Numbered from the stretch's first letter, positions 22,747-34,439 are shown. The stretch: DNA of 64,000 nucleotides from Pristionchus mayeri (GCA_036245805.1 BTRK01000004.1:36999541-37063540), one strand, 5' to 3'. Notes: a model not told the origin generated them from the sequence alone. Program-made: numbers and translations.

Positions 22747-22774
22747 TAATTATGAATACGATCCGGAAATTTAA

Positions 22775-23282
22775 ACCAATTGGTCATCCTTAACGAAATA
22801 CTGACCCCATTCATTTCTTCAAATGCTAACACTTCAGCATTGGAACTATCTACACAAATTTATTGTTTTTGTTCTTTCTATGCGCACATCTATATTCTAT
22901 CCTTTCAATGTCAATGTGTTTTGCACTTTTAATTTGTATAACACATAATTTCATGTTTGATTGTGAATTATTTATATTTGAACATCAATTCGTGAGAAAA
23001 GTTATTTTTTTTGTATTTTTTGACTGCGAATAAATGATTCCAATTGCATTGACATATCACATTGCCATCCGCTCACCTCTTTCAATTTTCGATCCTCTCA
23101 GTCCAATTGGCTGTCGGACGACCGACTAGCTATCTGCTCAAAAATCACAGGGACCAACAAATCGTGAGATATTTTTGAACTGCTTCCTCAATTCCGCAAA
23201 TTCCCACTCTTTTTCGTGCTGGAAACCTTTGAGAGACTCATCGTAAACAAGTTCAGTCAGTTCGTACGGCTCAAATTTACTC
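22775..23282. other. intergenic, no gene seen
   Basis: AT-rich spacer between F-box gene 3 and the receptor gene, in the position equivalent to 13339-13923. No feature supported. Confidence 0.4.
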
Positions 23283-24346
23283 TTTTTTTTTTATTAAACT
23301 ACTATTCTGCAAACCCTATTCCGGCAACTTTGCTTTCACTCTGATCGTCTTTAACGGAGTGACGGTACCTCATGGAGTTTGCGAATTGATACGATAGTCA
23401 AAACAGGAGCTGTTGGCTTGCTTAAGTTACTTAATCGTCTTCCAATTGACAACGTTTCCCTTAATGCATAGATTCTACTCGTCAATCATCGAGCACAATT
23501 TTGAAAATGTCTTCAGTGAGTAAACTTAATTTGTTTAATTTAGCATTCACTTTCCAGTGATCATTTGCTACTTATTCATTGGTCTTGGTTTCCATTCAGC
23601 GCTTTTTATCGCTTTGAATCGACTCAGAACCATTTGGTATTTTCATCGTCGAAGGGTTAGAGCATAAGACTTATCACTGATCTCTATTCAATTTTCAGAG
23701 CGATTATCGCTTTTTCATCAAGAGTATTACAATATCGTGTCTTCTATCATCTATTCGCATTTTCGATTTTCTGTTTTCAAGTTCACAACATTACGTGGAA
23801 TTTGATTCGGACTCCGGACCAGCATACATTCCTCTAAGGGAGATACTAAATCCCGTATATTTTGGAATAACGCCACGATTGAAATTCAATTTCAGATCTT
23901 TGCGACGATTTCTGATGCTGAAATAGCTCTCGTGACTTGCATTACCGTAGCTGTAAATCTCATGCTCGCGGTTTTGCTGATACGAAGGAGAAATAACATT
24001 TGCCAGTCAGAGAAGAAAACGTGTGTAATGCACACTGGCTGGGAAAAGAGTTTAAGACACGAAAATTGCAGATTAAAAACAGAACGAGGTCTGATTATCA
24101 CCAGTTTAGTGTCCTATGTGTTTTACTCCCTATACTTGCTGAACAGCGTACTACAAACTATCTAAAAGCCCACCTTTTTCAGGTGTTGGCGATATATTTC
24201 AAGATCACAATCTGCGGCTATGCTCAGTTTCTATTTCTCGGACTTGCATCGATGACTCCTTTCTGGTTGGTTTGGCAAGAGTGGTTTCTACTTTCCTCGT
24301 TTTTCACAAGCTTAGGAGTAGGATATCTCATGACGATTCGATATTA
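23283..24346 (+). CDS. 7TM chemoreceptor, possibly 5'-truncated
   Basis: Serpentine receptor exons in order: KLLFCKPYSGNFAFTLIVF (TM1/TM2 region), LLACLSYLIVFQLTTFPLM, a TM3 exon ICYLFIGLGFHSALF then ALNRLRTIWYFHRRR (near 23560-23660), SITISCLLSSIRIFDFLF (TM4), LVTCITVAVNLMLAVLLI (TM5), GLIITSLVSYVFYSLYLL (TM6) and ITICGYAQFLFLGLASM then PFWLVW (TM7), stop at 24346. The part encoding the first helix in the relatives (LLITLPIATF) is replaced by a T-run at 23281-23291, so the start is missing or divergent. Such receptors detect environmental chemicals in sensory neurons; the ligand is unknown. The order F-box then receptor repeats that at 12-17.8 kb. Confidence 0.62.
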
Positions 24347-24725
24347 AATTAATAAACAGATTAGCGAACTGAAGTAAGCAACAATCATTTTAGCTGCCTC
24401 GTCATGTTTGCGCCGTCCATCCGTCGATTTGCATTCAAGAAACACGCAAACTCAATTGCAGTCTTTTCACTAAAAAAATCGACACATTTATGAGAAACTA
24501 GCTGATATTTGTTTCCTGTAACGCCCACCTTGTAAACAGCTAATCATAACATAACATCAAAACTGACGAATTAACACAGAACAATACGAGTTGACAGAAT
24601 TGTCTTCACCTCAATGGCAAAATGCCATCTCATAGCTGCCATGGCGCGAAATTTGAGTGGGAACTGCCCACTGAGAGTCACACTTTCACGATATAGTTTA
24701 TTATTTCTCGCTCCTTGATTTCGAG
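24347..24725. other. intergenic region upstream of F-box gene 4
   Basis: No coding sequence or repeat recognised. Confidence 0.4.
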
Positions 24726-26300
24726 ATGAATAAATCTGGGTTTGCGCGTCCGGGATCACTTACTGGTGCTTCGACTCCTATCGGGCAACCTCCGGAGAGT
24801 TTTGCGTTTGATTATGTCGTCAATTATGATAGTCTCTCATCCATAGAGGCATTGCCTCGCGACCTTTTTTGGATGATAATCGAATGTGTCGCGGAGGCCG
24901 TTTGCAAGCTCAGGGCTGTACTTTTTTTTGTTTTTATTTTATTTTACATATTTTTCATTTCAAATGCGAGCAAATTGTTCAAGTGTTGCCTAGATAATTG
25001 CCTAGATAAATTCTTAACCTGTGAAACACTAGCAGAAATTGTCAAACTGTCAAAGAACTCGTGATGACAGACTTCCCGATTCATGATGAGGATTGTCGAT
25101 GATTTCGCAAGGAGCCCCCTTACAATTTCACTGGTTGATGAACTTGTAAGTTATGGACCATTTAATCATAATGTAAATTTATTAAATATGAATGATATTT
25201 ACATCAACATCTGTTTTTAAATTCAGAGATTATCCAGTCATCTTGCAATCCAAATTGAAATTTTGAAACTGAAGTCTCCGTTGTTCAAACTCCATATGAA
25301 ACTTCGACATCCTCACAATACTCTATATGAAAAAATATTACATCGAAGAGGAAACGATCGAAAGGGATTATCGGTTAGTTATTAAATTCCAAATTTTTTT
25401 GTTAATTTAAAAAGTTAAGTGTTGGCTTGAATTCCCTGGGAAAGAAGATCACTCGGAGGCCATAAATCTCTTGCGAGAGTGTCTGGGGAAACGAATTAGA
25501 AAAGTACAATTGGAGAAGATATTCATGCCGACAATGTGGAAACCAATTGCGGAAATATTGAGAGAGAAGAAAATAGGAGTTATTGAAGCTGAGATCTACC
25601 GCCCGGACGATAGAGCAATGTGAATATTTATTTCCAAGAATGGATTTCGACAATTATTTTGTTGAGAAAATATTACAATTGCAGAAAATATTTTCTAAAG
25701 TTAATCAACGGTGATTATATCGACCAAGTTACTCTTTCGGTTGCGTATTTCGAAAATGAAAACTCAGGTTTCATAATGGGCTTTTCAATAGTTAATCGAG
25801 TTTTGGTCTCAGTTAAATTTCTACAAGAACTATCGTTGCGCGTTCGATCTGTTCACATCACCCAATTGGATCCGAAAGACGACTTCGGAAGTCGATATTT
25901 CTTCGGAGCTTACGATAAAGATTGGGCTCCGATTATAATCGATATGTTTTCGGGAAAACTCGAAGAATTACACATTTGGACTTGGAATTGTACCATGTAC
26001 CTTGATAAAGCGAACATGAACATGCTGTTCGAGGTCAGCGGAATATGTAAACGCAATCCCAATCATCTTATTACTATGCTCAATAGATGCGATGGTTTAT
26101 AGAAATATTATATATTAATGTTACAGGACCTTCCGAAACTTGGTAAGAACGTATGGTTTGATGCCTGTTGCAAGAACGATCTTCCTGTGTTTTCGAAGAC
26201 TGTTAATGATCACATTGTTCAAGGTTCGTGTGTACTGATGAATTTTCCAATTTTATATTTTCAGTATATCGACACGCTCAATGGACGCCGCAGCACATGA
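24726..26300 (+). CDS. F-box-type protein 4
   Basis: Starts MNKSGFARPGSLTGAST, then the F-box motif ALPRDLFWMIIECVAEAV. Exons: 24726-about 24915, about 25071-25147 (RFMMRIVDDFARSPLTI), about 25228-25373 (LFKLHMKLRHPHNTLYEKI), about 25414-25620 (LRECLGKRIRKVQLEKI), about 25684-25768, about 25817-26030 (YFFGAYDKDWAPIIIDMF, then SGKLEELHIW), about 26127-26224 (LPKLGKNVWFDACCKND) and a short end YIDTLNGRRST. The order matches genes 2 and 3, the lengths are sensible and no lesion is seen. Likely an SCF substrate adaptor with a leucine-rich C-terminal region. Confidence 0.7.
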
Positions 26301-26661
26301 GTGTAAAACATTCGTCCATAACAAGAGATCGATTCTCGATAGATGGATAATTCCATTTTGGATGTTCCAAGGGACGTGCTCGATCGTCGTAAAATAATTT
26401 TTTAAGCCAAAAGGCATGAACTAATTTTGACGCCGCTTTTGAATTCTACCTTTCGTTACACGAGTTTACGCTCTTCTGTTTTTGTGCAAATCATATCCTT
26501 ACGACTTCATGTATGATATTTGCCTGAAATTTTGAATGAAGCAGTGCTACTAAATGTTAGAAAATCGGTATTTATGCTACCGAATTGTCTACCAATTGTT
26601 ATTTGAATGCAAATCGGCGAATGGAGCAAATATTATGAGACACCTGAAAATTGGAAATATT

Positions 26662-27088
26662 TTAACGACTTTTTTTTAAAATTTTGAAACAACTCACCAG
26701 AAAGGAGCCATCGAAGCGAGTCCTAGAAATAAAAATTGAGCATAGCCACAGATTGTAATGTTGAAATACGTTGCTATTGTCTGAACATGGGATTTTGGAA
26801 CAAGTATTGTATTCGGGAAACCTACACTGTTTAAGAAATACAGAGTGTCGAACACATAGGAAACCGAACTCGTACCATAATTCCGTTAAAAACGATAAGT
26901 GTAAAGGATAAGTTTCCCGCATATGGTTTGAAGAATAGTAGTTTGCAGTATTCAAATGTTTCAAATGGTAAAGTGATGAGAAGGCCTAATATAAAGAATG
27001 CAATACTGATCATGTCAAATAATTCCAAAAAAATCCATTGTGTTCTGGAAATATTGAAATGAGCTTTCTGAACCGACTGCAGGTGCAA
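26662..27088 (-). pseudogene. 7TM chemoreceptor with internal deletion
   Basis: Minus-strand pieces of the same receptor family. FILGLLITLPFETFEYCKLL, then FFKPYAGNLSFTLIVFNG (TM1/TM2), is followed at once by YFNITICGYAQFLFLGLASM (TM7), with TM3-TM6 missing. Too short for a receptor. It lies convergent with F-box gene 4, again pairing the two families. Nothing else is recognised in 26301-26661. Confidence 0.7.
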
Positions 27089-27291
27089 AAGTGAACTTGC
27101 CGTCCATTACGGGCGAAGAACAGTGGGAAGTTTAGGATTGCGTGACGAATTCTAAAATGTCTTCCGATCACCCTCATTGTTCTCCATGAAACTTAAATCG
27201 TGAGAAGATGTCCGCAGAGACTCTCTGGCAAAAAATTACATCTCAGCATACTACCTTTTTGTCGAAAACTCTAACCGTAAAATGTAAGATC

Positions 27292-27496
27292 TTCTGCTCC
27301 CAGTAAGTGTTACACTACATCACCCTGATTAGATCCTCCATCTAGGCGATCTTGAGTTTCACACTCCATCATCATTTAGTGGTATTGCACGTACTAGTAA
27401 TACTGATACATCTCTAAAGATTCAAGCTTAAAAATCCAGCGAACGGATCGTTTGGGCTTTTGTCGGTTGCGCTTTTGTAGCCCTCTCCCCATCTTG
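27292..27496. repeat. remnant of a Mutator-type MITE (copy 4)
   Basis: Contains ACACTACATCACCCTGATTA, CTTGAGTTTCAC and, at its end, GCTTTTGTCGGTTGCGCTTT, all motifs of the complete copies at 31557-32106, 48900-49435 and 51725-52268. The left terminus is gone. Confidence 0.6.
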
Positions 27497-28196
27497 AGTC
27501 GCCTACTTTGCATATGAATTCCTTCATTAAGTTTTGATCGTTCTTTCATAAAACTCTGGACCAAATTTGCTGAATGGCTGCTATTCTAAAACAACGCTGT
27601 TGATCGCGCAATCGATGAGTATCCTAATTCATTTATTGTTGCAACAGTGCGGATGCAAAGTTATTTGCATACTTAAGCACAAAATAGCACTTTGTGGTGA
27701 GTGGAAGGCATGAGAGTATTCGCGTATTGCTAAAAAAAATCCGACATGAAATATAAAGTCATTCGATTCTCAATAATTTCAATAATCGAAAAAAACAACG
27801 ATACATATAATAAATGCATTAATGCATTTTGGATAAATTAATACATTTCGGAAGTGTTGCAGTTAGAACACTATGAAGTGTCGTCAATATGAAGCGACAT
27901 ACATGCGGTCACGCTCGAAGTATGCTGAATGCTCACAATTTTTGGAAGGCATAGGTTGTACGGATCCCGATGATAAACTAAATTGGATATTACGACGACA
28001 GTTATCTCAAGGTAATTACCGTCAATCAAATGATCATTACCAGTATTATTTCTTACCATTATTAATATTAGGATTGTGGCAACGCAAGCCTCCTGATATG
28101 AAGATATCGCCTACTTGACCCTTTTTGAGTGGCTTTAGCAGGTATTTTCTAAAAATAGTTTTCTAATCAATTGTTACATGAAATGGTAGATGAAAC
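27497..28196. other. intergenic, no gene seen
   Basis: AT-rich. A short frame at 27873-28118 has no recognisable motif and I do not support it as a gene. Confidence 0.4.
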
Positions 28197-29056
28197 TCAC
28201 ACTTCATCGTCATCAATGCTATGAATTGTAAGAAACATTTGGGAGAATTGTATTCCTTCTATCAATTCGGAGAGCTCCTTCATTAATTCCGGTTCAAAAA
28301 TGTTGTATATTTCGGCTCGATGAACATGCATTCCCATCAGAGAACGCATAGCCTCGGACGTTTTTGAATAATTCGATTTTCCATTCTCTTTCCATGCAAG
28401 AACGCCCTGTAACATATATAATAAAACATTTTCTGATGCAGTAAATTATGCGATACCCACCCTAAAACATGCTCTTTTCTTGTCACTCCATTGAATACAG
28501 GGTTTCTTGAATTTATCTCCAGGAATTTTCCAATGCTTTCGAAACAATTTGTAAACGTTGAATGTTCTTGCATGCATATAATATCGGAACGTTAAGTCAT
28601 GGGCCCGGGTACGCTAAAACTGAAATTAATCAATGTTGTACAATGTATTGCTCACTCCTGTATAGATGGAGCTAAAATAAACTTCGTCCAGGAATGAAAA
28701 TTTCGGATGAGATTGCACAAATACAACTACGTGATATTTCATTGATCGGGATGTCTGAACGTAGATAATTAATATATTAATATATTAATTTATTAATTGA
28801 TTTGTTGAAAAGCAACTTATTTGTGATTAAAATCTTTGAAAATGTGACTAATCTTGGACCATCCAGGACAACTACTGAAACACCATACCAGGTAGAGTGC
28901 GTCCACATCTTCTGCAGCATATTGTATGATCATCCAAAGTAGTTCTCTGGGTAACAGCTCTAGAGTAGAAAGGTTCTCCGTGAGAATGGGGCGATCCTGG
29001 AATTGTATTTGATGCAAACCATGAGTGCGAAAAGGTCCGATATTTTGCATCGGCAA
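28197..29056 (-). CDS. F-box-type protein 5, partial
   Basis: Starts MPMQNIGPFRTHGLHQIQF at 29056, followed by the F-box LLPRELLWMIIQYAAEDV. Further exons probably include 28573-28461 (NVYKLFRKHWKIPGD, resembling the LFELRLKLREPP region) and 28407-28197 (LAWKENGKSNYSKTSEAM, ending TIHSIDDDEV). I find neither the TCRRFR-type exon 2 nor the C-terminal exons, so the gene is incomplete or strongly diverged. Confidence 0.5.
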
Positions 29057-29490
29057 TTTGCACTAAGATAGTAAGTTAAACTGGCTAGTTTAAGTGGATA
29101 GCCTCCGCAAGCACGGTAGTACTTACTCTATTCCTATTGGGAAGGAGTCTCCTCATTAACCGTTGTAGTTGTACTTTCATATTGCAATGAGGCAGGTCCT
29201 GTTTTTTATAATTTGAAAAATAATGTTGAATATGTGTAGAGGTTCGTTACTGAATTTATGAAAAATCTAAATGAACTACGGTAAGAATAATAACGATGTT
29301 TATATAAGTGCTAAAATTTGTGAGGTCGTAGGCATTATTGCGCCTTCGTGTGATGCATAGTTGTGGAGTTTTGATGCGCCAAATATGTATCGAAATACAT
29401 AACAGTCCTTGTCGTTACGTTTGGCGTTACCGTACGAGAATCAATGGAGAAACAAAATCGAACAAAGATAATAGTTGATATTATTGTATT

Positions 29491-30400
29491 ATATCACGCC
29501 TCTCACGAGAGAATCAGGACAATTCGGGCATTTCGTGGTACAATCCGAAAATTTGATTTTGTGGTTTTAGCCGATCTAGGGGTAATCTACGGTCCTGAAT
29601 CCGTTTCTGGGATTTGCGATTTTCCATCCTGCAGCAGCTTGCTGCGAACATTCCAGACCTTCTCTTTGGAGCCTCTGAAAATATCTCCAAAATACTTCAT
29701 TTGAGCTGAAATTTGGTCTGTAGGCACCATTTGTGCTCTTACTCGATTCACCTTATCGATTTTGTGGTAGATCAAAATTTGACCCCTGAGCAGTTTTTGC
29801 TCCATAACTTTAACAGTTCGGAGTAGAAACAAACTAAACTTTTGAAAAAACATGTTATCTTCGATGGGGCGTCGAACCCCGGACCTCCAGATTTCAAATG
29901 AAACTTCTTACCACCTTTATGCGCAGTGCCGACAGGCGCGCGCTGCACATTTTCACTGTTTTTTTCGCTTATAAACCAAACTTAACCAGATGGAAAAAAT
30001 CTGAAAAAAATCAAGTCCATGAGGAATTTAATTCTCTAAAAGATTCGTAAGTTTGGTTTGTTTCTACTCCGAACTGTTAAATTTATGGAGCAAAAACTGC
30101 TCAGGGGTCAAATTTTGATCTACCACAAAATCGATAAGGTGAATCGAGTAAGAGCACAAATGGTGCCTAGAGACCAAATTTCAGCTCAAATGAATTATTT
30201 TGGAGATATTTTCAGAGGCTCCAAAGTGAAGGTCTGGAATGTTCGCAGCAAGCTGCTGCAGTCGCTGATCAAGATGGAAAATCGCAAAGCCCAGAAACGG
30301 ATTCAGGACCGTGGATTACCCCTAGATCGGCTAAAACCACAAAATCGAATTTTCGGATTGACCCAGGCTTGTCCGGATTCTCTCGTGAGAGGCGTGATAT
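29491..30400. mobile_element. foldback element with tRNA-like loop
   Basis: Inverted repeat of 910 bp, ends ATATCACGCCTCTCACGAGA and complement. Arms of about 350 bp (for example AAATTTGATCTACCACAAAA-type segments) surround a ~200-nt loop at 29850-30050. The termini resemble those of family F (ATATCACGNGTCTTCTGAGA). Open frames at 29587-29853 and 30058-30414 are mirror copies of the arms, not genes. Confidence 0.82.
29858..29940 (-). other. tRNA-like sequence in the loop of the foldback element
   Basis: On minus, a strong T arm GGGGTTCGACGCCCC is preceded by an anticodon-arm-like stem around CATTTGA and an imperfect A-box region (GTGGTAAGAAG). The 3' ATCGAAGA has no pairing 5' partner. A degenerate tRNA or tRNA-derived insertion. 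Confidence 0.35.
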
Positions 30401-31085
30401 TCCGATTGCTTTAAGACTAAATTTCATTATCATTTACCGAATGCGACGAATACTAACATGTAATGGATTAATGTTCAAGCCCAATGCCAACATTTTACGA
30501 AGTATTTAATGTTGATAATGCTTCGTAACAAAATTGAATTAAAACAAATTCATGAGTTATTTTTTGTATTCATTTCATTGCTCATTGTAAGCATCGAACG
30601 ACGATTCTGGCAGTTCCTTTCGACACGGTGTAATTGCCGTATCCCATTGTCGACAGAGTCAGTTTCTGAAAAATATCTTCGATTGTTATATTCTAAATTT
30701 TAAAAAAAAGTTAATTTGAAATTGCGTACACTGGTGAACGAATCGCCACTGTACAATGTGACAAAGCAGTGCTGTCGAACGAAAACACCAGAAAGCTGTA
30801 ACAGGAAATATTTTACGCAATCCGATTTTTTTTGCTATAATCTAATTCATAGAGTTTGCACCATTATTTCAAAAACTAACCCGATTCAAGAACATCGCCG
30901 AGCTCTTGATCTTTTTGGCAAATCGGAAATTCCAGATGAAGCGTTTCTCTGTTGGCCAATCTGCAATTTTCACAAATTATTTTCGTTGTGATTTTCGATT
31001 CGTGCTTCCACATTTCCACGCACTGGGCATCTCAATCTCCATCGATTGTCCTGCGTCGTTTCGAATCTCAGCTACAATTCGCTTG
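30401..31085. other. no gene supported
   Basis: AT-rich flank between the foldback element and the last exon of the Cys-containing gene. An open frame antisense to that exon (30952-31152) is a shadow. Confidence 0.35.
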
Positions 31086-32316
31086 TCACGAGTCCCTAAA
31101 TTCACAATTGACTGTCCTTGAGATCTCATCAAAATGGTATTGCGTAGCATAGAAATTCTTACATTCACATTGTCCTGTGTGCTGGTCGTATGCGTGTCCT
31201 GAAATATTTACAATTATATTTTTTGAAAATCATTTACCGGTGAGACATGGTGTCTTAGGATTTGCAGGGGTGAGGGACGTTTGGGATGCATCGCAAAAGC
31301 ACGTTACCCTCTTAGCGCCCATGGATAGAACTGAAAAAGTTGAAAAATAAATCATTGGAGAACATCATTTTATTTGTTTATGTGGTTACTAAAATTCCTC
31401 ACATCCACCGTCGACGTCTCCGAAAGACTGTTGAGGGACGCGATAGGTGCCGTAGAGAAGATTGGAATTGTCGATGAGGAAATACTTAAAATTATCAACT
31501 TATTTCATGCAGGTTGCGTAAAGTTGTCTGAATGAGTCAATAATATGCGAAGAGCTGGGGGGGGGGGGTGACAAAAGCACAACCGACAAAAGCACAACGG
31601 ATCACTATTCGCTGAATATTTGAGCTAGCATCTTGGGAGTTTTTTCATTGTTATCAGTGTGTGGTACACTACATCACCCTGATTAGATATTCAAACTACG
31701 CGATTGTGAGTTTCACTCCTCCTCAACGTAGGGTACATGGTCCAAATTTGAGAAAATGAGTAGAAAATCGTGGTTAGATAAACACCAAACACCCTAACTA
31801 ATCGATGTCCATGTTACTGGGTTCCATTAGTTACTGGAGTTCTAGAATATCGATTTGTTACGGCATTTGGTGATTATCTATCCACGATTTTCCACTCATT
31901 TTCACAAATTTGGACCGTGAACCCCTATACATAGAGGAGGAGTGAAACTGACAATCGAATAGTTGGACATCTAATCAGGATGATGTAGTGTACCACACAC
32001 TCATAACAATGAAACAACTCCCAATATGCTAGTTCGAATATCCAGCGAATGGTGATCCGTTGTGCTTTTGTCGGTTGTACTTTTGTCACCCCCCCCCCCC
32101 CCCCCCCGAAGAGCTACCTCGGAGTTGCCAGTGGGATCGGCGTTAATCGTTGCATCGCAACCCCGTCTGACCGTTACCCATGTAAGCTGAAGAAAGTATG
32201 TTAAACGCTTCGAACATAAATATCGTTGTAAAACATCTAAGTTAGCAAGGCTCAGATCAATATTTAAACACAAAATAATAACTAACCAGGTTTGTCCATG
32301 TCTTATCGAAGACGAG
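31086..32316 (-). CDS. unrecognised Cys-containing protein, 3' exons (copy B)
   Basis: Five minus-strand exons join in phase with GT-AG borders: 32316-32287 (LVFDKTWTNL), 32186-32118 (LTWVTVRRGCDATINADPTG), 31484-31403 (FLIDNSNLLYGTYRVPQQ, then SFGDVDGG), 31330-31238 (SMGAKRVTCFCDASQTS, ending TPCLT) and 31198-31086 (HAYDQHTGQCECKNFYAT, stop). The C-terminal part is Cys-rich (CFC, then C, then QCEC, then C), as in secreted or extracellular modules, but I do not recognise the family. The 5' exons are not found; the next visible exons upstream (34440-34907) look like a second copy of the same domain. A MITE occupies the intron after 32118. Confidence 0.6.
31557..32106. mobile_element. Mutator-type MITE with 9-bp target duplication (copy 1)
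   Basis: Palindromic 550-bp element starting with a G-run and GTGACAAAAGCACAACCGAC and ending in the complement with a C-run. Flanked by CGAAGAGCT at 31548-31556 and 32107-32115. A 9-bp duplication is typical of the Mutator superfamily. No transposase. Its right duplication ends just before the splice donor GT at 32116-32117 (minus strand). Confidence 0.85.
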
Positions 32317-32476
32317 CTGCAATTAAAATAATTTGCAAAATTACTTTATTTATGATGTGTGGTAAGCAACAAGATAATTTTACTTCCTCAAAATATGCAT
32401 TTTCTCAAAATTATATGATTTAAAGCATGGTAAAATCATTCAACAAAATAATAGTCGAATTTATGAAGAACCCATA

Positions 32477-33818
32477 CAGTCGCGCCGGTAAGTCATGGGA
32501 CACTTTTTGAATTTGTTGTATCTTTTTGACCAGGAAATGCAAAATTCTGGCACTCAGGTATGATGTACCAAATCCATCGGAGATTATGATCATGGCATTA
32601 CGATATGACGTCATCGCATAATTATTGCGTAGTGATGACGCAATCAATCAGCTCTTTTTCAAAACGGCATTATTCTTACATAGATTTTTTCCTGCATGGA
32701 AAACTTTCTGAAGTTGGAGATATGACTGAGGCCTACCCAGAATAAATTTTTGAAGGTGCTGCTCGGTCGCACATTTGCTGCAGCGAAGCTGCAAAAACAG
32801 GATCTGAAATTCGGAACTCGGCTTCTAGGCATGCTAGAGACCCGTTCAAAGCATCAAAATGATCACCATCATGAATGCACATGATCCTGAGAATGTGAAT
32901 ACGATATCTCATAATTTGCCTTCAGGGTATGAAAAAATTTTTTGGATGACCATTTTTTGGACATCCATAACTTTACGGAAATGTTTAGTAAAAATCTGAT
33001 TTTTATCTGGTAATGTTCAAAATGTATTGAAGAACCGAATTCCAACTTTTTAGAGCGATTGGCTATCTTTCCTGCCCACGGCGAGCGTTTTTGGGAGGTA
33101 TACTAGGGTCGGGAAACACCTTGTTTACCTCTATGGGCGAGAGAGTGCAGACGACGAGAGCGTAGAAAGGATGTTTTCCGACCCTAGCATACCTCCGATA
33201 AACGCACGCAGCGGGTCGGAAAGATATCCAAACGCTCTAAAAAGTTGGAGTTCAGTTCTTCAAAACATTTTGAACATTATCAGATAAAAATCAGATTTTT
33301 ACTAAACTTTTCTGTAAAGTTATGGATGTCCAAAAAATGGTCATCCAAAAAAGTGATTTTTTCATGCCCTGAAGGCAAATTATGAGATATCGTATTCACA
33401 TTCTCAGGATCATGTGCGTTCATGATGGCGATCATTTTGATGCTTTGAACGGGTCTCTAGCATGCCTAGAAGCCGAGTTCCGAATTTCAGATCCTGTTTA
33501 TGCAGCTTCGCTGCAGCAAATGTGCGACCGAGCAGCACCTTCAAAAATGTATTCTGGGTAGGCCTCGGTCATATCTCCAATCATAGAAAGTATGGCGAAC
33601 AGGAAAAAAATCTATGTAAGAATAATGCCGTTTTGAAAAAGTGCAGATTGATTGCGTCATCACTACGAAATAACTATGCGATGACGTCATATCGTAATAC
33701 CATGATCATAATCTCCGATGGATTTGGTACATCATACCTGAGTGCCAGAATTTTGCATTTCCTGGTCAAAAAGATACAACAAATTCAACAAGTGTCCCAT
33801 GACTTACCGGCGCGACTG
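32477..33818. mobile_element. Tc1/mariner-type foldback MITE
   Basis: 1342-bp palindrome with ends CAGTCGCGCCGGTAAGTCAT and complement, flanked by TA at 32475-32476 and 33819-33820. Arms of about 600 bp include AAGCCGAGTTCCGAATTTCA and complement. It lies between two sets of minus-strand exons of the Cys-containing family. The long frame at 33462-34031 is partly made of its right arm. Confidence 0.85.
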
Positions 33819-33820
33819 TA

Positions 33821-34439
33821 CATGTACACTGATTCTACTATGACGGGAATTGATTGTATATTTGCTACGGTACAGCAACATACAGTTCCCGTCACATATG
33901 TAGGCCAGTTGTTGATGGCTACTATTTTCTTCTCGTTTCGCGTATTTGTAATCTGCATGCATCCATCCGACGGACCCGTCCCCGTTTTAGATCATTTATC
34001 AAATTATCCTTTTCTTCAAAGTTTTAATTAGATTTGGGCAATAATAAGCAAACAACACTGACACTCGCATATCTTTGTTTCATTGTTGTATGCATGCATC
34101 TCCACACAGTTTGGCGGCGTTGGATTACACAGAAGTCGATCTGTGAATGGAGAAGGTAACGAGAGTTCGATTGTTGTAATTTATTCCGGAATCCCAATTG
34201 TTTTTCATACGATCATTTTGAACAATGATCTGTCTTTTTAAAACCGTTGAATTCAGTTGAGTTTCACCGATAATTGACCCTTCAGCTTAATGGAATTCCA
34301 ATAGAATTGGCCATTCCAATTAGAATAAGTGAACTCCAAAGGTAACAATAAGTATTGATTGCATAATATGGACAATACTATTCTGTTTTTTTCGTATGGA
34401 GTGTTTCCACAGAATCTAAATTTTCCCCACAAAGCTCAC
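33821..34439. other. no gene supported
   Basis: AT-rich sequence between the foldback MITE and the exons at 34440. No conserved features recognised. Confidence 0.35.

Larger units (their letters stand above)
20150..22774 (+). pseudogene. F-box-type protein 3, last exon split by a mariner
   Basis: Closest relative of gene 1. Exons: 20150-20260 (F-box SLPRELLWTVIEYVPEAVF), about 20331-20410 (TCRRFRCIVDEFAKQ), 20459-20593, 20740-20942, 20998-21082, about 21127-21345 (WADVILQMLSRKLIMLNL) and 21463 onward (RLPEIEKKIYFSS). The last exon is cut at the TA 21504-21505 by a 1241-bp mariner; coding sequence resumes at 22749 and stops at 22772-22774. Exon 2 also lacks an in-phase donor: gene 1 has CGCAAC then GTATGC, here the sequence reads CCGTTAGTG, giving TAG in frame or a phase shift. 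Two independent lesions argue for a pseudogene, although most exons remain open. It lies divergent from gene 2. Confidence 0.75.

Noticed and set aside
29587..30414. Pair of open frames of 88-118 codons with near-identical peptides on opposite strands
   Set aside because: They are the two arms of one foldback element, so the identity follows from the inverted repeat.
33462..34031. 189-codon open frame on plus
   Set aside because: Its first two thirds are the right arm of the palindromic MITE 32477-33818, and the mirror frame exists in the left arm. No domain, no splice context.
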